A program made the position numbers and the translations under genes. A stretch of DNA of 64,000 nt from Flammula alnicola (taxonomy: Eukaryota; Basidiomycota; Agaricomycetes; Agaricales; Strophariaceae): assembly GCA_015499995.1 (NCBI GenBank), contig JADNRV010000061.1:1-64000 (forward strand), given 5' to 3'. Under the pieces are notes generated by a model that saw only the letters and a list, made by a program, of their open reading frames with translations, was not told where the DNA came from and ran no database searches. Shown here piece after piece: positions 22,207-34,129 of this stretch (its first letter is position 1; the number at the start of each line of letters is the position of its first letter).

Positions 22207-22715
22207 CTCAGTAAAAGCAAAGTCGGGCAACTTGAAAGTCAAGCAAATTCAGACAAAAGTGGACAAAAGCCATACTATAGTCATAGAATCAAGGACTTGA
22301 AACGAATGAGTGGACTCGGGCTTATTACAACTTGAACTTGCCCTCATCGTCGTCTCAACCACTTCGTCTGTTCTATCTCTGGGTGAAATCACGGCGTGGA
22401 CGCTCTGCTATATGGTGTGTTTTCTTCCTTAGTTACCTTTTTCTGTGCTATGAACCCTCTTTCTTTGCAGTGCCGCCCCGGATATGCACTATTCAGTTAC
22501 TCAGCGCCGCGCCAAAGGTTCGGAGGGCTCTTGAAACGCAGGCATGTACCCCTCCTTTTAATCTCTAACACCCACTCATCCTTCCTTCAGGCTTCAAATT
22601 CCGTTCTTTACAGCGCCATCTCTGGAAAACCGGGTGAATGCACGATTCCCATCATTCACGTTGGGGACTTACTCGACTTCCTCCTCTTTTCTTACAAATG
22701 CACACCACCCAGGCG
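22207..22715. other. Intergenic, frames without motifs
   Basis: Open frames at 22332-22731 overlap and show no recognised domain. The last bases join the 3' end of a crystallin-like gene duplicate at 22716. Confidence 0.4.
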
Positions 22716-23605
22716 CAGCAAGCAAGTTTAATCTCGCAAGAGCTTGAATCTGCTGTCTTTGATTAAGTCTGGTCTGGTATTGCTCGACTTTTCATCCGTG
22801 TCTCTTGAAAGAAATTATGCCAATGGCAATCTCGGACTGAATATCGGTAGTTTACGAAGTCTGCCTACGGGAGACTAAATCTCGGCATGGTATATAAATT
22901 GGGACAGCGTCTTAGTTAGAAAAATCAATTCAATAAAAAGTATCCCCACAACCCGTCCAACGTCTGCAGCCGAAATACAGGAGCGGCAATGTCGCTTTTG
23001 CCATCAATGGTTTGGTTCTTCGCCAAGCAATAGTTGTGATTGCACTCGACTTTGGGAACTGGTGTAAGAAAGTAGAGAGAGCATTACTGCAGTACATGAT
23101 CATTGCTCGACCTCTCACCTCTTCCTCCCTCAGCGAAATCTCTTCCACGTATTTCAACTGCGACAACGAAGAAAAGTTGAAGCGGGAGTTTTCTGGCTTG
23201 CGTCTCCGCTGGAAGATATGGAGGGAAACGATGTATGGAGACAATAAGTCTAACGTGCGATACAGCATCTCGGAGTGCTGGATCCAAGGCTTGTGAATCT
23301 CGCGCAAATGTAGACGCTTGATAAACGTCCGCATATCAGGCGTAGACTCCAACTTGGCGAGCACAGTGGGCAGCCCGAGGACCTCGCCGGATAGGGATAC
23401 GGTACAGAAAATATCGGCCTGAGGGCGCTCTACACGTTAAAGCACATGCACGCAATGATTGGTGGTCTTCCTCTGTAGGCAGATGACTGACAATGGCGCA
23501 AAGCAATTCTGGCAGCAATTGGTGAAAGGCAATTTTGTGGGCAAACAGACAGTCGTGCACGAGCTGATGTTATATCGGCATTGGCTAGAGTGTTCTCATC
23601 AGCTG
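22716..23605. repeat. Segmental duplication, block 2 (partner 13383-14230)
   Basis: Begins with the last codons of a gene like 12896 ('gcagcaagcaagtttaatct') without the rest of that gene, then an F-box pseudogene and its promoter. It diverges from block 1 after 'gttctcatcagc'. Confidence 0.8.
22938..23533 (-). pseudogene. Truncated F-box gene (family copy 5)
   Basis: Same 3' truncation and central frameshift as the copy at 13546-14155. Private lesions: the start codon at 23533-23531 is ATT instead of ATG, and 11 bases are missing near 23423, so the LVSPAQA part of the F-box is lost and the frame shifts. Conversely it still has the Gln codon that is TAA in copy 4. The F-box remnant reads LLPELLCAIVSHL. 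Confidence 0.85.
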
Positions 23606-23859
23606 AAATTGTTCAACGCTCTACGGCAGAAGCATGGTAAGGAATTTAACAACGTGATCATACCAATGATCATGCATCATTTGTCGCCCTTGGCTCTACC
23701 ATCGATCCCTTCTATTGTGGGTAGTACACATTTGGTACATACACTTCGCTAGGCAAAGAATATTCGAACTATCTGCTTATCTGAGCTGGTCTTATCATAT
23801 TTCATTAGATGGGCTCCATCAGTCCCGAATCATCCTGGAGCTGATTCATCAAATCAACC
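23606..23859. other. Mosaic of short repeat pieces
   Basis: Contains 'gggctccatcag...ctgattcatc' (about 23810-23856), which is the inverted counterpart of 14330-14385. No gene. Confidence 0.4.
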
Positions 23860-25830
23860 AACTGTACCCAGTTGGCCATCCTCGAGCACAAGTCACACGA
23901 AGAAAATTAGTGGCCGCGGTGCGCTCAAAAAGACAGACGATAACTGGTATATGATGACATCGGCAGCTCTTGGTGGGCGAAAAGGCTGCCGCATATGGGG
24001 GAGAAGGATTCGAGGACATGGACTGGGGAAAACAGGAAGAGAGAGATGTCAAGAATGGAAAGAGGACGGAGGTGCATAGAAAAATGCAGAAAATAGAAAG
24101 AGAACTGTGGTAAGAATAAAGGTTATCGACAAAGGGCAAGGACGAAGGGCAAGGATAACACCAACACCAACACCAACATCCCCTCTATCCCCGATCTCCA
24201 CATCGCACACACTTTCATTGATATCGATAGACTGTACCACCTCCGGCGTGAATATAACAAACAAAAATTTTCTCCCTCGCCATCCTGAGATGACCCTCCA
24301 AACCCAACTCGTCATTCAAAGCGCGCGACTCAATACCCCATCCACGCGTAATGCGCATGCTTGGTAGGTTTGGGAGACGCTAGGTTCCTTGGTTCCATGT
24401 TGCAGTCATCAATGCCCTCCGATCTCAGGGGCGACTCAGTACTCGAGACCATGATGTAGAGAAAATAAACTCGGCAGGACCGAACTAGTCTCAAAGACGA
24501 AAGCAACAAGAGAATGCCAAATGTGGAAAAGAAACGACGACGCAGACCAGGGAGAAGCTCGCTGAGAAATATGCACTGCATCTGTCCACGAATCATGAGC
24601 CAGTTATCAAGCGAACTGGCGAATCACCCATTGGGCTTCTCAAAAAGCAAAGAGAGAACGTGAGGATAGGAAGAAAAGAAAAAAGAAAAAAAAGATGTAG
24701 GCGTAATGGTTGAGCAGAGGTGGTACTATCGCACGGTATGTTTCCGCCTAGATGGTCGACATACTGCATCCAGGATACTCCACGTCCATAAAGTTAGTCA
24801 AATCCGTCCACGACCAACGCATTCTCTGGGATGCGCACGTGAAATGCGCGAAGTTGTTTTGGGGCGAAGGAGGTAAGGATAGCCGTTCCTCCAAATATAA
24901 GTAAAAGAGAGAATGCTACAACGAACGCACGTCCCTAAGGGCGTAAAAGCCATGAAAATCAAAAATAGGACCCCCCTAAGCTCGACGTAGCATCTCCGGA
25001 GGATCGAGGTCAATATAAGGGTGTCAAAATGGACAGCAACTGCCATAGCGAAAGAATGGGCAAACATGATATCGCAACGCGACATACAGCCTTGAACGCC
25101 TGAAGAAAACCAGGTACCGAGGTCAGGGAGATGCATAGGAAGGCAACATGCTGCTGAGTCTAAACAAGAAGAGGGCAGCCAGCTTGTCAATGCACTTTAT
25201 ATCAGGACAAGGTGAGTTAGAAAGGCATCGACAGATACCATTGTCGCTGATCACCTCTTGTCCTCGTATGAAGCCCATAACCAAAGCCCTCTACGTGATC
25301 AAGAACAGCACGGTCGACGGGTTATAATGGCGAGGTACGGAAAAATGAGAGCGCTAAGGCAGAGGGAATGGAAAGAGAGGGACCACCAAGGCGAAGCTAC
25401 GAAGAAAAGACTGGTTTCAATGGAAAGTATCAGATTTATCAGAATCTAGCCAGTGAGTGAAAACAAATATTAACAATCCGACACATTACTGAGGTGCTGT
25501 GACCAAATCAGACAGCAGAGGACCGCAGAAGGGGTAGCACGACTCCCATAGAACAGTGCCAGACCTGCGTTTCCGGTCAAGAGATGAGCCCAATGATGAT
25601 CGATAAAATTTAACTGGACTGAACCACACTCACAAAGGCCCATTCACACATACGTTGAACATCATGTTGCCTTTGAGATCGAGTAGAGCGCTTGAAAGGG
25701 CTAGGCTGCATATGAGAAGGGCGAGATGTTTGGCACAAGAGCAGAGTAGGGATGACGGAGCTCGAGAGCGCAGGCACTGCAGGGCATAGGGTTCGTGTCG
25801 GATACCGGGCCGGTAGGCTTCACTTCAGTG
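23860..25830. repeat. Dispersed repeat R1, copy c (2 kb)
   Basis: Direct, collinear partner of 16.29-18.35 kb. It contains a small CACCAA expansion near 24160-24178 (three units against one in copy b). Frames are short and interrupted; no coding signal. Confidence 0.85.
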
Positions 25831-26117
25831 GATGTGTACGTCCGACTCGGAAGACAGCATTGTATATTGTATTCCACCGAAATTTAATTCCGACTATCGA
25901 TGACATTCACTGTATTTAATCCGTTGCGTATCACTTGAATCGTCCTAACTGTATTTACTACTGTCAATGACGGCTGCCTGGTACCCCTTTGAAGGGAAAA
26001 TGACACGATTATCTACAAAGACCTTTTGTCCGTGGTTTCCGTGAGCGGGATGCACAACGTCGGCGTCTAAGAACTGTTCAGGAATAACGAGACTACTACC
26101 ATAGGTACAATCTGTCA

Positions 26118-27325
26118 TCAGCCATGACATACCGATATCATCTTCTTCTGGGCAAGTCGAGGGACGGCGGCAACGAAAGTAGACGCGGGAATGGCTTCAG
26201 GAGAATTGAGCAACAAACGAAACTCGACGCTCCTCAATGCCGGAAAACCCTTTCCAAGTAGAAGATCTTGCAGTTCATCCCATGGGCTACCGTCGACAGG
26301 GGCATCATGTTGATAGAACACGATGGTAAGGTGTTGGAGATGCGTATGTGCATCAATAAAGAGAAGGGACCGTACCACGACCTGTATCGCGGAATGCTCA
26401 GATATGGATCCGGTGATTATGAGTCTGAGCGAGCGTAGATTAGTGGAGTGCGTCCGCACTGCAGTCATTAGCGACCGCAAGTCTAATCGATACATGGGTT
26501 AGTGACCCGGCGGCCGTAGACGGAAAGGAGCAACTGACCGGCATTGGAGGCATCATTCAAGTCTTCCACCTCTAGATGCTGCAATGATCCGCCAGCTGTG
26601 ATCATGAACTGGAGTACAGTGGTACGAAAATTTGAGGTATTGGAGGCCCGGTACGAAAAGTACAGTCTTCGCAGCGATGAGAGAGCTGGAATGAGCCAGT
26701 CCAACACCACAGTGTCCTCACACCACTGCACGTGCAACGTCTCCAGCCGAAATACAGGAGTGGCAACGTCGCTTTTGCTGTCAACGATTTGGTTCTCCAC
26801 CAAGCACTGGTGGAAGGTGATTGCTCGCAGCTTCGGGAACTGGGTTAAGAAATTGGGGAGAGCGTTATTGCCGTACATGACCCTTGCCAGAGCGCCCATC
26901 TCCTCCTCCCTCAGCGAAATATCCTCCAGGCGTGTTAACTGCGACAACGAAGAAAAGTTGAAGCGGGGGTTTTCGGGCTTGCGTCTCCGCTGGAAGATAT
27001 GGAGTGAAACGATGTACGGAGACAACAAGTCCAACGTGCGATTCAGCACCTTGGAGTGCTGGATCCAAGGCTTATGAATCTCGCGCAAACGTAGACGCTT
27101 GATAAACGTCCAAATATGAGGCGTAGACTCCAACTTGGCCAGCACAGTGGGCAGCCCGAGGAGCTTGGAGGATAGGGATATGGTACGGAAAATACCAGCC
27201 TGAGCGGGTGAAACGAGCGCTCTACACGTTAAAGCACATGCACATAATGATAGGTAGTCGTCCTCTGAATCCAGATGGCTGAGAATGGCCCAAAGCAATT
27301 CTAGGGGCAATTCGGGAAAGGGCAT
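26118..27325 (-). CDS. F-box/leucine-rich protein, family copy 3 (one intron)
   Basis: Predicted 383 residues. Exons are 27325-26539 and 26482-26118. The 56-nt intron 26538-26483 (GTCAG, CTAAC, ATTAG) sits where the other intact copies have theirs. The F-box is at residues ~1-45 (LPLELLWAILSHL). A four-residue stretch around LSSKLLGLP is longer than in copies 1 and 2 and matches pseudogene copies 4 and 5, so this copy is closest to their ancestor. Leucine-rich C-terminal part. Likely substrate adaptor of an SCF ubiquitin ligase; target unknown. Confidence 0.8.
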
Positions 27326-27829
27326 TTTGTGGGCAACCCACAGTCATGGACTGGAGCTATATTATATTGTCGTTGGCTAGTGCGTCAGCAGATTTCATAC
27401 GAATCCCGGTGTGCCGAAACGCTTGTCAATTGGATTTTGAAACAACAAATCCGGTCACAGCCTTCAAGGTTTTTCAAGGAAGGAATCACGATGGCGCTCT
27501 ATGGAACGATCAACTCCTTTTGGATGCTCTGTAGACAAGTTACGTTGGTCTTCTTCGCCTACCGAAGTGTGTGTACCTGCCCACAGCACACTGCCATCGG
27601 GAATTCCTCTTCGAATTGCAGCACTCGAAGGTGAAACGGAAACGCTTAACACACAGATGGTGTCAACCCACGGGAGTTTCGTTGTCTGCCATGGTTCAGA
27701 TCATGCATAAGTGTACTTTTATTGAGTTCATTAGGAGTAGAACCTCATATACCGAATTCCAGCGCTCAAAAAAACGGAAACACTTCAAGTTGACATGAAG
27801 ATGGCGTCAACCCAGACTCTACCGGAGTT
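27326..27829. other. F-box promoter plus two exon-like fragments
   Basis: After the shared F-box promoter (to ~27420), the segment holds two tandem pieces, around 27595-27680 and 27725-27825. Both resemble the last splice acceptor and final exon start of the gene at 32643 ('ttccagcgctcgaagg' there; 'ttgcagcactcgaagg' and 'ttccagcgctcaaaaa' here). They are relics; no complete gene is present. Confidence 0.45.
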
Positions 27830-29070
27830 TTCCCACTTTTAACGTAACAGATCCAGATCCCAACCGCCCAGCATATTTAAGTAGGACATCCGACCCACAA
27901 ATCCAACCCGGTGTCCCAAAAAATGCAGAAATCAATACCCCATCCATCCACGCACGCAGGAAATGTAAGTTCCATTAGAGAATAGCTTTGAGATGGGTTG
28001 TAGTACAGTTAACCAACACTGCGCCTTATGGTACAGGCTGCGAGAGAGAACACTTGAAGGGCTAAGCTTCCAATCAGGAGCACCAACAGAGTCGGTGACG
28101 AACCCATCTAATCACATCCACGGAGACAGCACAGCATAGCTTAAATGAAGCTCGAGAATCAGAAATACGTTCAGGATGGTAGCCACGACGCGGTGACAGC
28201 TTTTCTGCGTGGCGGCGTTCAAGAATAACCCAAGCTTCACGCTGAAGCAAGGCTATCTGCGACGAGATCTCCAACCCTCCCTCCTTCTCTCATGTGCGTG
28301 AATGGAGAGTGTGCATATACGCAAGGTATGTACATCCATACGGCGCACCCAACGTCATGATTCCCGCTAGGGCTCTGCTTTTTCAAGAGGATTTCGAAAC
28401 GATAAGAGAGGAAACGAAAAGAAGATGTCAAAGAGGAAGGGTTGGCCGCTCGACTGAACGCTCCACACCGATGTATACACGTAGAGCTACACACGATTCC
28501 TCAATCTGAACAGCTAGCCATTCCCAAGGGCCGTTCGCACTTCAAAGACGGCCTTAATGCGCTCGAGAACACCGAGGCTAGCTGGGGCTGCATGTATAGC
28601 TCTCCATGGATGACAGTTCGCACGTGTGCGCAGGACGGAAGAGGAATCCGACGGAGACAGGAGTAAACAGGAAGCAGGAAAATGGGAGGGCAAGATAGGA
28701 AGTGGAACGAAGGAATGGGAGAATAGGATGGCGCACCAAGTGGGTTGGAGTGTGGCTTGGACATGTCAAAGCCCTATGGGTATTGATGCGACAATCACAC
28801 CTGCTGAACGTATACGGTGCGGAGGATTTCACCAGCAGGATAATAACGCGACAAAGTAATGGGCGTAGGAGCTAAGAGGAAGGTGGTTGTGAGAAGAGCA
28901 AGAAGAGTCGCAGAGAGGACCCATACCTGGTCCATCGATTGAGTACATTGCCAGCGTGCGCAGGCCGCAGCCCCCACTGGTCGACTTGGTCAGTATTGGG
29001 TGCATTTCAATGCAGAATGAGCCCTGTATCCTTGAGGTCTTCATCCATGCAGGTAACATCGCTTAGAAAG
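27830..29070. repeat. Dispersed repeat R2, copy at 28 kb
   Basis: The first ~270 bases are very similar to 34139-34410, starting at 'taacagatccagatcccaac' and including a TATTTAAGTAGG promoter-like site and 'ccccatccatccacgcacgc'. The remainder shares weaker blocks with 34.4-35.6 and 5.5-7.2 kb. No coding potential seen. Confidence 0.7.
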
Positions 29071-29800
29071 AACAAGACACGGAACATGACAAGACTTGAA
29101 ACTTTAAGCTTTAAGCTTTAAGCGTTAAGCTCCCAGTAAGAGCAACTGTGTCTACTCTGCAATGCCTCTCCCTCTCGCGCGTATGTGCACGGATTGGCCT
29201 GAACTGGATGGTGTAGCATGTGTCTATCCACGCTCAACGCAGAGTTGCACGTGCACAGTTATCCATGCATGACCACGGCTCCCAGCAGCTCTCCGTGGAC
29301 GACATGCAAAGGGAGGGATAAACAGGGAGGTAGAAGCGGGTAGAAAATCAGAGGAGGAAAACATACCGCACAAAGTTGAATTGACCGGCTTGGAAGCGTT
29401 GGATAATGGGTCGCCACGAGCGTTACGCGAAGACCGTGCCTACTGAAACGCAAGCGCTGCAAGCGACTGAATACCTGCCTCCCTAGAGAATTGGCTATTT
29501 AGATGTCGAGAAAGTGGAGGGAGTGCTGAGACGCGTCGATAGTGGTAAATGTATCCCATATAGATGTGCTACGATGACAAGTTGAAGAGAGGAGGGAAAA
29601 GGAACCTCGCGTCGTGATTTGCTCGGCCAATTCCGGGACAGCCATGATGGCATCACTCGTCGCTCTCCTGAGCTTCGACCATATCCAGCCATATCCTCCG
29701 GATGCCTCTCTTCGAATCATGTCATGCACACCACGCAGATCTCTTTAAGCTTTTCTGGCTTGCAGTGGGCGTACATACGTCAAATTGGACTTGGGTCAGA
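29071..29800. repeat. R2-related partial copy
   Basis: Starts with 'actttaagctttaagcttta' (short tandem CTTTAAG units, 29099-29125) and contains the 'cagctctccgtggacgac' block typical of R2 near 29287. No gene. Confidence 0.4.
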
Positions 29801-31075
29801 ACCATAACCATGCTATCAATCGTAAATCAGCGTACGGCGAAGATCGTAAACCACTTCTCTTTACCCTCTGATATCTTGAATGGGGGGAGTGAGGCAAACC
29901 AGAGCATCCTGGGGGACGAGATGCAGCATTTCTAGGAGAAATTCTTTCCGTGGATGGTCACTGCAGCGCATATAGACTCAGAGAACTATCTTGCGAGGAA
30001 CAGCAGAGGGGGTCTCAGCATCCTCCGTCGTTCGATAGGAGCAAAGAATATTTCGAAAGCTTGGCAATTCAAGAATGCGTGGGGATGCGGGGGGCCCATC
30101 CTATTCTAGACGTATGAAATATGAATTATTTGAAGCCTGTGGCGAGGTGGAACCGTGATAGTAGAGATAAATTCCCCGAATAAAACAAATGCAGGCAGCA
30201 GCCAACGGTTCCGGACTCGTCTAGGTCGCGCAGAAGCAGAGATTTCGCTAGCGGAGAACGAACATTCACAAACGTAATAGAGGTAGAACTATCCTAACTG
30301 TTGGAGTCGCCAAGATGTGAGGACCCGCATTCAGTGTAACGCGACAGTTTGTTTGTGCATATTTATTTTTAAGACTCTACGGCCAAAGGTCAGCACAAAA
30401 ACGCCGGAACACAATTCTCCCCCATTTCACCTCGTTCGAGGAAACTCTTGCACCCAAACTTCTCGATTTTTTAGAGGGGCATCGATCCTTCACGTCACAT
30501 TTTTTATATTCCTGGAATTAGGCATGCCTTGTGTAGAGTTCAAGCACTTTGAATCAATTTTCAAAAAATCCGCCATGAAGGATCGATAGAGTTTCGGTCG
30601 AAGAATATACTGACAAAACATTGGAGCGTTATCTTTTGTTCTACATTGCGAAATGTGTTCCCTACGATTTGTCACAATACGGCTGAGAGTACATGAATGT
30701 CACACTTGTGACACATCTGCCTTGTACTAGAAAGCTGTAGCCTCAGCTCAAATTTATGCAGACAACTCTCAAACCTATCTGTGCTTTGACTTTACATACA
30801 GGAAAAATAGTCTAGTGTCTCTAATGTCTATAATATCACGCCCAGATGTTGTTATGAGTTGCAGAGGCTCAGGTAGGCGGCGTGCTTTTAGAGCGGCTGT
30901 GCTGCTTAGTCAGTGCCATCAAAGTAACCGTGAATGCGGGTCCCCACAAGATGCTTTGACAGTTGACTGTGCGTCGTTGTCTATGGAGCTCATGCCAAAC
31001 GACGGACACATACCCGTCATTTGAAGTCATTTGAAGGGGTGAATTGAAGACACCTAGGCACAAGAACACAACCGT
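29801..31075. other. Intergenic, no gene seen
   Basis: Frames of up to 90 codons show no motifs. No clear repeat partner found in the window. Confidence 0.4.
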
Positions 31076-32345
31076 TGCAGAAATATCGGTTCTGAGAAGG
31101 AATGAAGCTCATCGAAACTGGCTTTCAGTCGATGCTTCTGCTGTCTCTCACATCACACCGCATCTCAACTGACGAGTAGAGCGCTTACGGTTGGCGAGCA
31201 GGGTCAGGTCTGTTCGAAGCCAGATCCGTCAAGTTTTGGCAGGAGCGCGGGGTCCTCGTCACCGCTTCCCAAGCATTCATGAATAATGTGACACAGTTTA
31301 CAAGTCTGAAGCCTTAGGCCTTTAGGCCTTGAGTGTCGCAGACTCTGAGTCGCACCAAGGTGTGTCAATGTAGCCGCCTAACATATCTTAAGCACCCTCA
31401 GTGTGCTCAATTTCCGTTACAGACTGAAAGCACTTATTTAATATCTCACAGTACAACATGATACTCTGATGTGTCGAGCGTCCATGTGGACGGTAGCACA
31501 AATTCAACCACTCGCATCGTTGTGTAATAAATAAAATAACCTGATCGACCGCGACTGAGCTTATCTGTGAAGATCTGCACTTGCATCGCACTTGGAATTA
31601 ACACAGATTGGGAAGAATACTTGCTGGAGTTATTTCGCGGCTATTGGAGCGCACTCCAGCAAGCACTAGGACGTATAGATAAAATAAATTATTCAATTCC
31701 CGTAAATCTGGCTGGCTATGGTTTTGCATGGAAAATCTATGGCGGAGTAGGCCGACCGAGCTCGGCTACAGTTGTAGGGGCTCGGGACGCGTCGAACAGG
31801 CCGTTTAGTGTCGCGTCGAAGGCAAGGCAAGGATGTCTTGTGGTGAGTTCGCGTCTATCTAAGGACTCAGGAGATGCACAGCCTCTAACACTATCTAATG
31901 AAATCTAGCCAAGGTTCCTGCCGGATGGGAGGCATTTCCGATGACTACAGCAATCCATCATGACCTCCACTTGCCGCCGAAAAACATGTCATCTGCTACT
32001 TAAATTCGTTGGTAACATACAGGGAATTTATTATTCATAATAGAACTTGAATACTGGTAATAAATTCCGACATGATGAAGGTCACAACCTTCAGAAGCGT
32101 GGACCCCAGTGATAAAAATACACCATCCGAAGCTCAAAACAGACCTGACCCTGCTCGCCAACCGTAGCGCTTCCGATTTTGACAAATGTGTTCAGAATCT
32201 AGAGAAATATGGGTTCTGAGAAGGAACGAGGCTCATCGGAAGTGGCTTTCAGCCGATGCCTCTGCTTTCTCTCACATCACATCACATCTCAAATGACGAC
32301 CAGAGCGCTTCCGATTTTGATAAATTTTTTCAGAATCCTCGTCTT
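31076..32345. repeat. Tandem ~135-bp duplication split by a transposon
   Basis: Unit 1 is 31076-31186 plus 32166-32202; unit 2 is 32203-32345. Both begin with 'ttctgagaaggaa', contain 'ggctttcag.cgatgc.tctgct' and 'tctctcacatcaca', then 'agagcgcttccgattttga'. Unit 1 is interrupted after AGCGCTT. Confidence 0.85.
31187..32165. mobile_element. 979-bp inverted-repeat element
   Basis: Ends begin ACGGTTGGCGAGCAGGGTCA on both sides and match perfectly for 28 bases as an inverted repeat. The flanking 'agcgctt' (31180-31186 and 32166-32172) is a 7-bp direct repeat, perhaps an 8-bp duplication with one change. The neighbouring tandem unit (32203-32345) preserves the uninterrupted site. No transposase was recognised inside, so this is probably non-autonomous. 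Confidence 0.85.
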
Positions 32346-32557
32346 GTCCTTGTCGAAGACTGACAACCTCCAAGCAACGACAATCTGAGGAGCAGCTGAT
32401 CCAGTGCTTCCCCGCGGGCTGCATGGGATCAAAGGAAATTACCGTCGCCGAGGGCAGGTGGTGGCGAACCGAATTCTACCATCTAGGACATAGATTTTAT
32501 GTAGCCTTATTAATTATAATCATATTGTCTAGAACCGGCCGCTATAAGCCTGAGACG

Positions 32558-32565
32558 TATAAATA
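32558..32565 (+). promoter_or_regulatory. TATA box of the 32643 gene
   Basis: TATAAATA, 78 bases before the ATG. Confidence 0.55.
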
Positions 32566-32642
32566 CTTGTTGCTCGAAAGCACTCTCGACTCATTAACGC
32601 TCGCCAATAAACACTTCCACATTCCAAGAACACTCTTCGAAC

Positions 32643-33756
32643 ATGTCCGACACGTTCAACGATTTGAAATCCGAATTTGACGAGGCCGTCGCTGCAGCCG
32701 CGTTGTTTTTCAATAACGGCCACAAAAAGCCCTCCGCGTTGAGGCCCCCACCATCGCCTTGGAGTTCACCGACGGTCTCTGTATCGGGAAAGGTGTGTCG
32801 TCCCAGATCCAAAGCCGTTCGCAATGTTGGCTCATTGTGCTCTTGCTGTTTTCGTCGCACAGATCCCCAGGGAATCCTCTTCTACGACGCGATAGACGAC
32901 TTCAAGATGACGGGGCACGACGGGGCGCCCGTCACGCACAAATACACGGTCTCGCATTATGTCGCAGATGATGGCAAGCCCTACTGCAAGGTCGAGTACC
33001 GCCGCGATGACGACCCCGATTGCTATGCTAAGGTATTATTTTATCTCCAATTGTCCACGTCGCTGCTAATGCTTTTTTCGTTCGATTAGTTCCTGGCTGA
33101 GGATCCGGTGTGTGCTCCATTGTGTACCAGCTTTCTTGAAATGATCTTGACATATCACACAGACCGGGGCGGTCGCTGGGGCAGACATGGTCAACTACTC
33201 CAGCATGACAGGCGGCTGGGACAAACTTGAACTCGGCTCCAGCATCGCGACAGTCGAGAAGGAGAGCGCAAACCAGAAAATCACTATCTACGCTAATGCC
33301 ATTGGCAAGGTCGGCGTATGGACTGCCCCTTCTGACGTCCTCAAGCACAAGGGTTTCAGTGTGTATTTCACGTTTTCTGTCTCTTTGACGGCGGTTAAAT
33401 GCAGGCTACAGCCGTCACCGGCAACCTCTACTTCAAGGACATCGCTCAAGTGGGAAACGCAATATATGTAAACTACAACGACGATCGCATCGTTTTCTAT
33501 CAAGATGACTGGACCGGCACGAATTTCACTGCTTATGTATGTCACTCCCGCTTCCCCCTCATACAAAGCTATGTGTTGACATCACGACGCTCACTATTGT
33601 AAATTTGGTTCAGTTCATCCGTAAGTGTCCTTTTGTTGATTTCATCAAGGAAGCAGCCTCACATACCGAATTCCAGCGCTCGAAGGTGAAAAAGACAAAC
33701 TTCAGATTCCGGCATCGACTCCGTTCACCGGAGTTGCGTGGCCTGACAAGAAGTGA
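32643..33756 (+). pseudogene. Six-exon gene of unknown function with a one-base frameshift
   Basis: Model: 32643-32792, 32863-33032, 33090-33107, 33163-33358, 33412-33540 and 33677-33756, about 247 residues once the frame is bridged. All introns are GT-AG; the last (136 nt, GTCACT start) is the least certain. Exon 1 reads MSDTFNDLKSEFDEAVAAAA, then the good frame (IALEFTDGLCIGK) requires one extra base near 32743, so exon 1 is shifted. Later exons are clean and rich in beta-strand-like and aromatic residues (HKYTVSHYVADDGKPYCKVE, SSMTGGWDKLELG, NLYFKDIAQVGNAIYVNYN, TPFTGVAWPDKK). There is no signal peptide and the family was not recognised. It is either a very young pseudogene or an assembly error. 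Fragments resembling its last exon lie at 27.6-27.8 kb. Confidence 0.6.
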
Positions 33757-34129
33757 AGGTATCGAGACTCCGGCGTCCAAATCTCGAATGTCTCCCCCGA
33801 TTGTTAAATGTACTACGACTCTCACCGCTTGTAACTCATAGCTTCGTTTGTATGCAAATAACCTGTTAGTATGAATGCCTCCTGCTCGACGTCAGGCATC
33901 CTCGTATTGTATGGATACATACCCATTTACGTGGTCACAGCTGAGAAGGCAGATCCAGCCATTCCGGTTTCTATCTGAATCCTCGAGTTGAAGACACGAC
34001 CAAGGTCAATAAGTGACAAGGGAGGAAGAACGAAAAAGAAAGAAAAGCGAGTAAAGGCCAAGGACAATTTGGACATCTCTACCCCCAAGGCCCGCCCAAA
34101 GCGGCTTATGTGAAAAATTATCGCCCCTG
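33757..34129. other. Intergenic, no gene seen
   Basis: 3' flank of the unknown gene, then unique DNA up to the R2 copy. No motifs. Confidence 0.4.
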
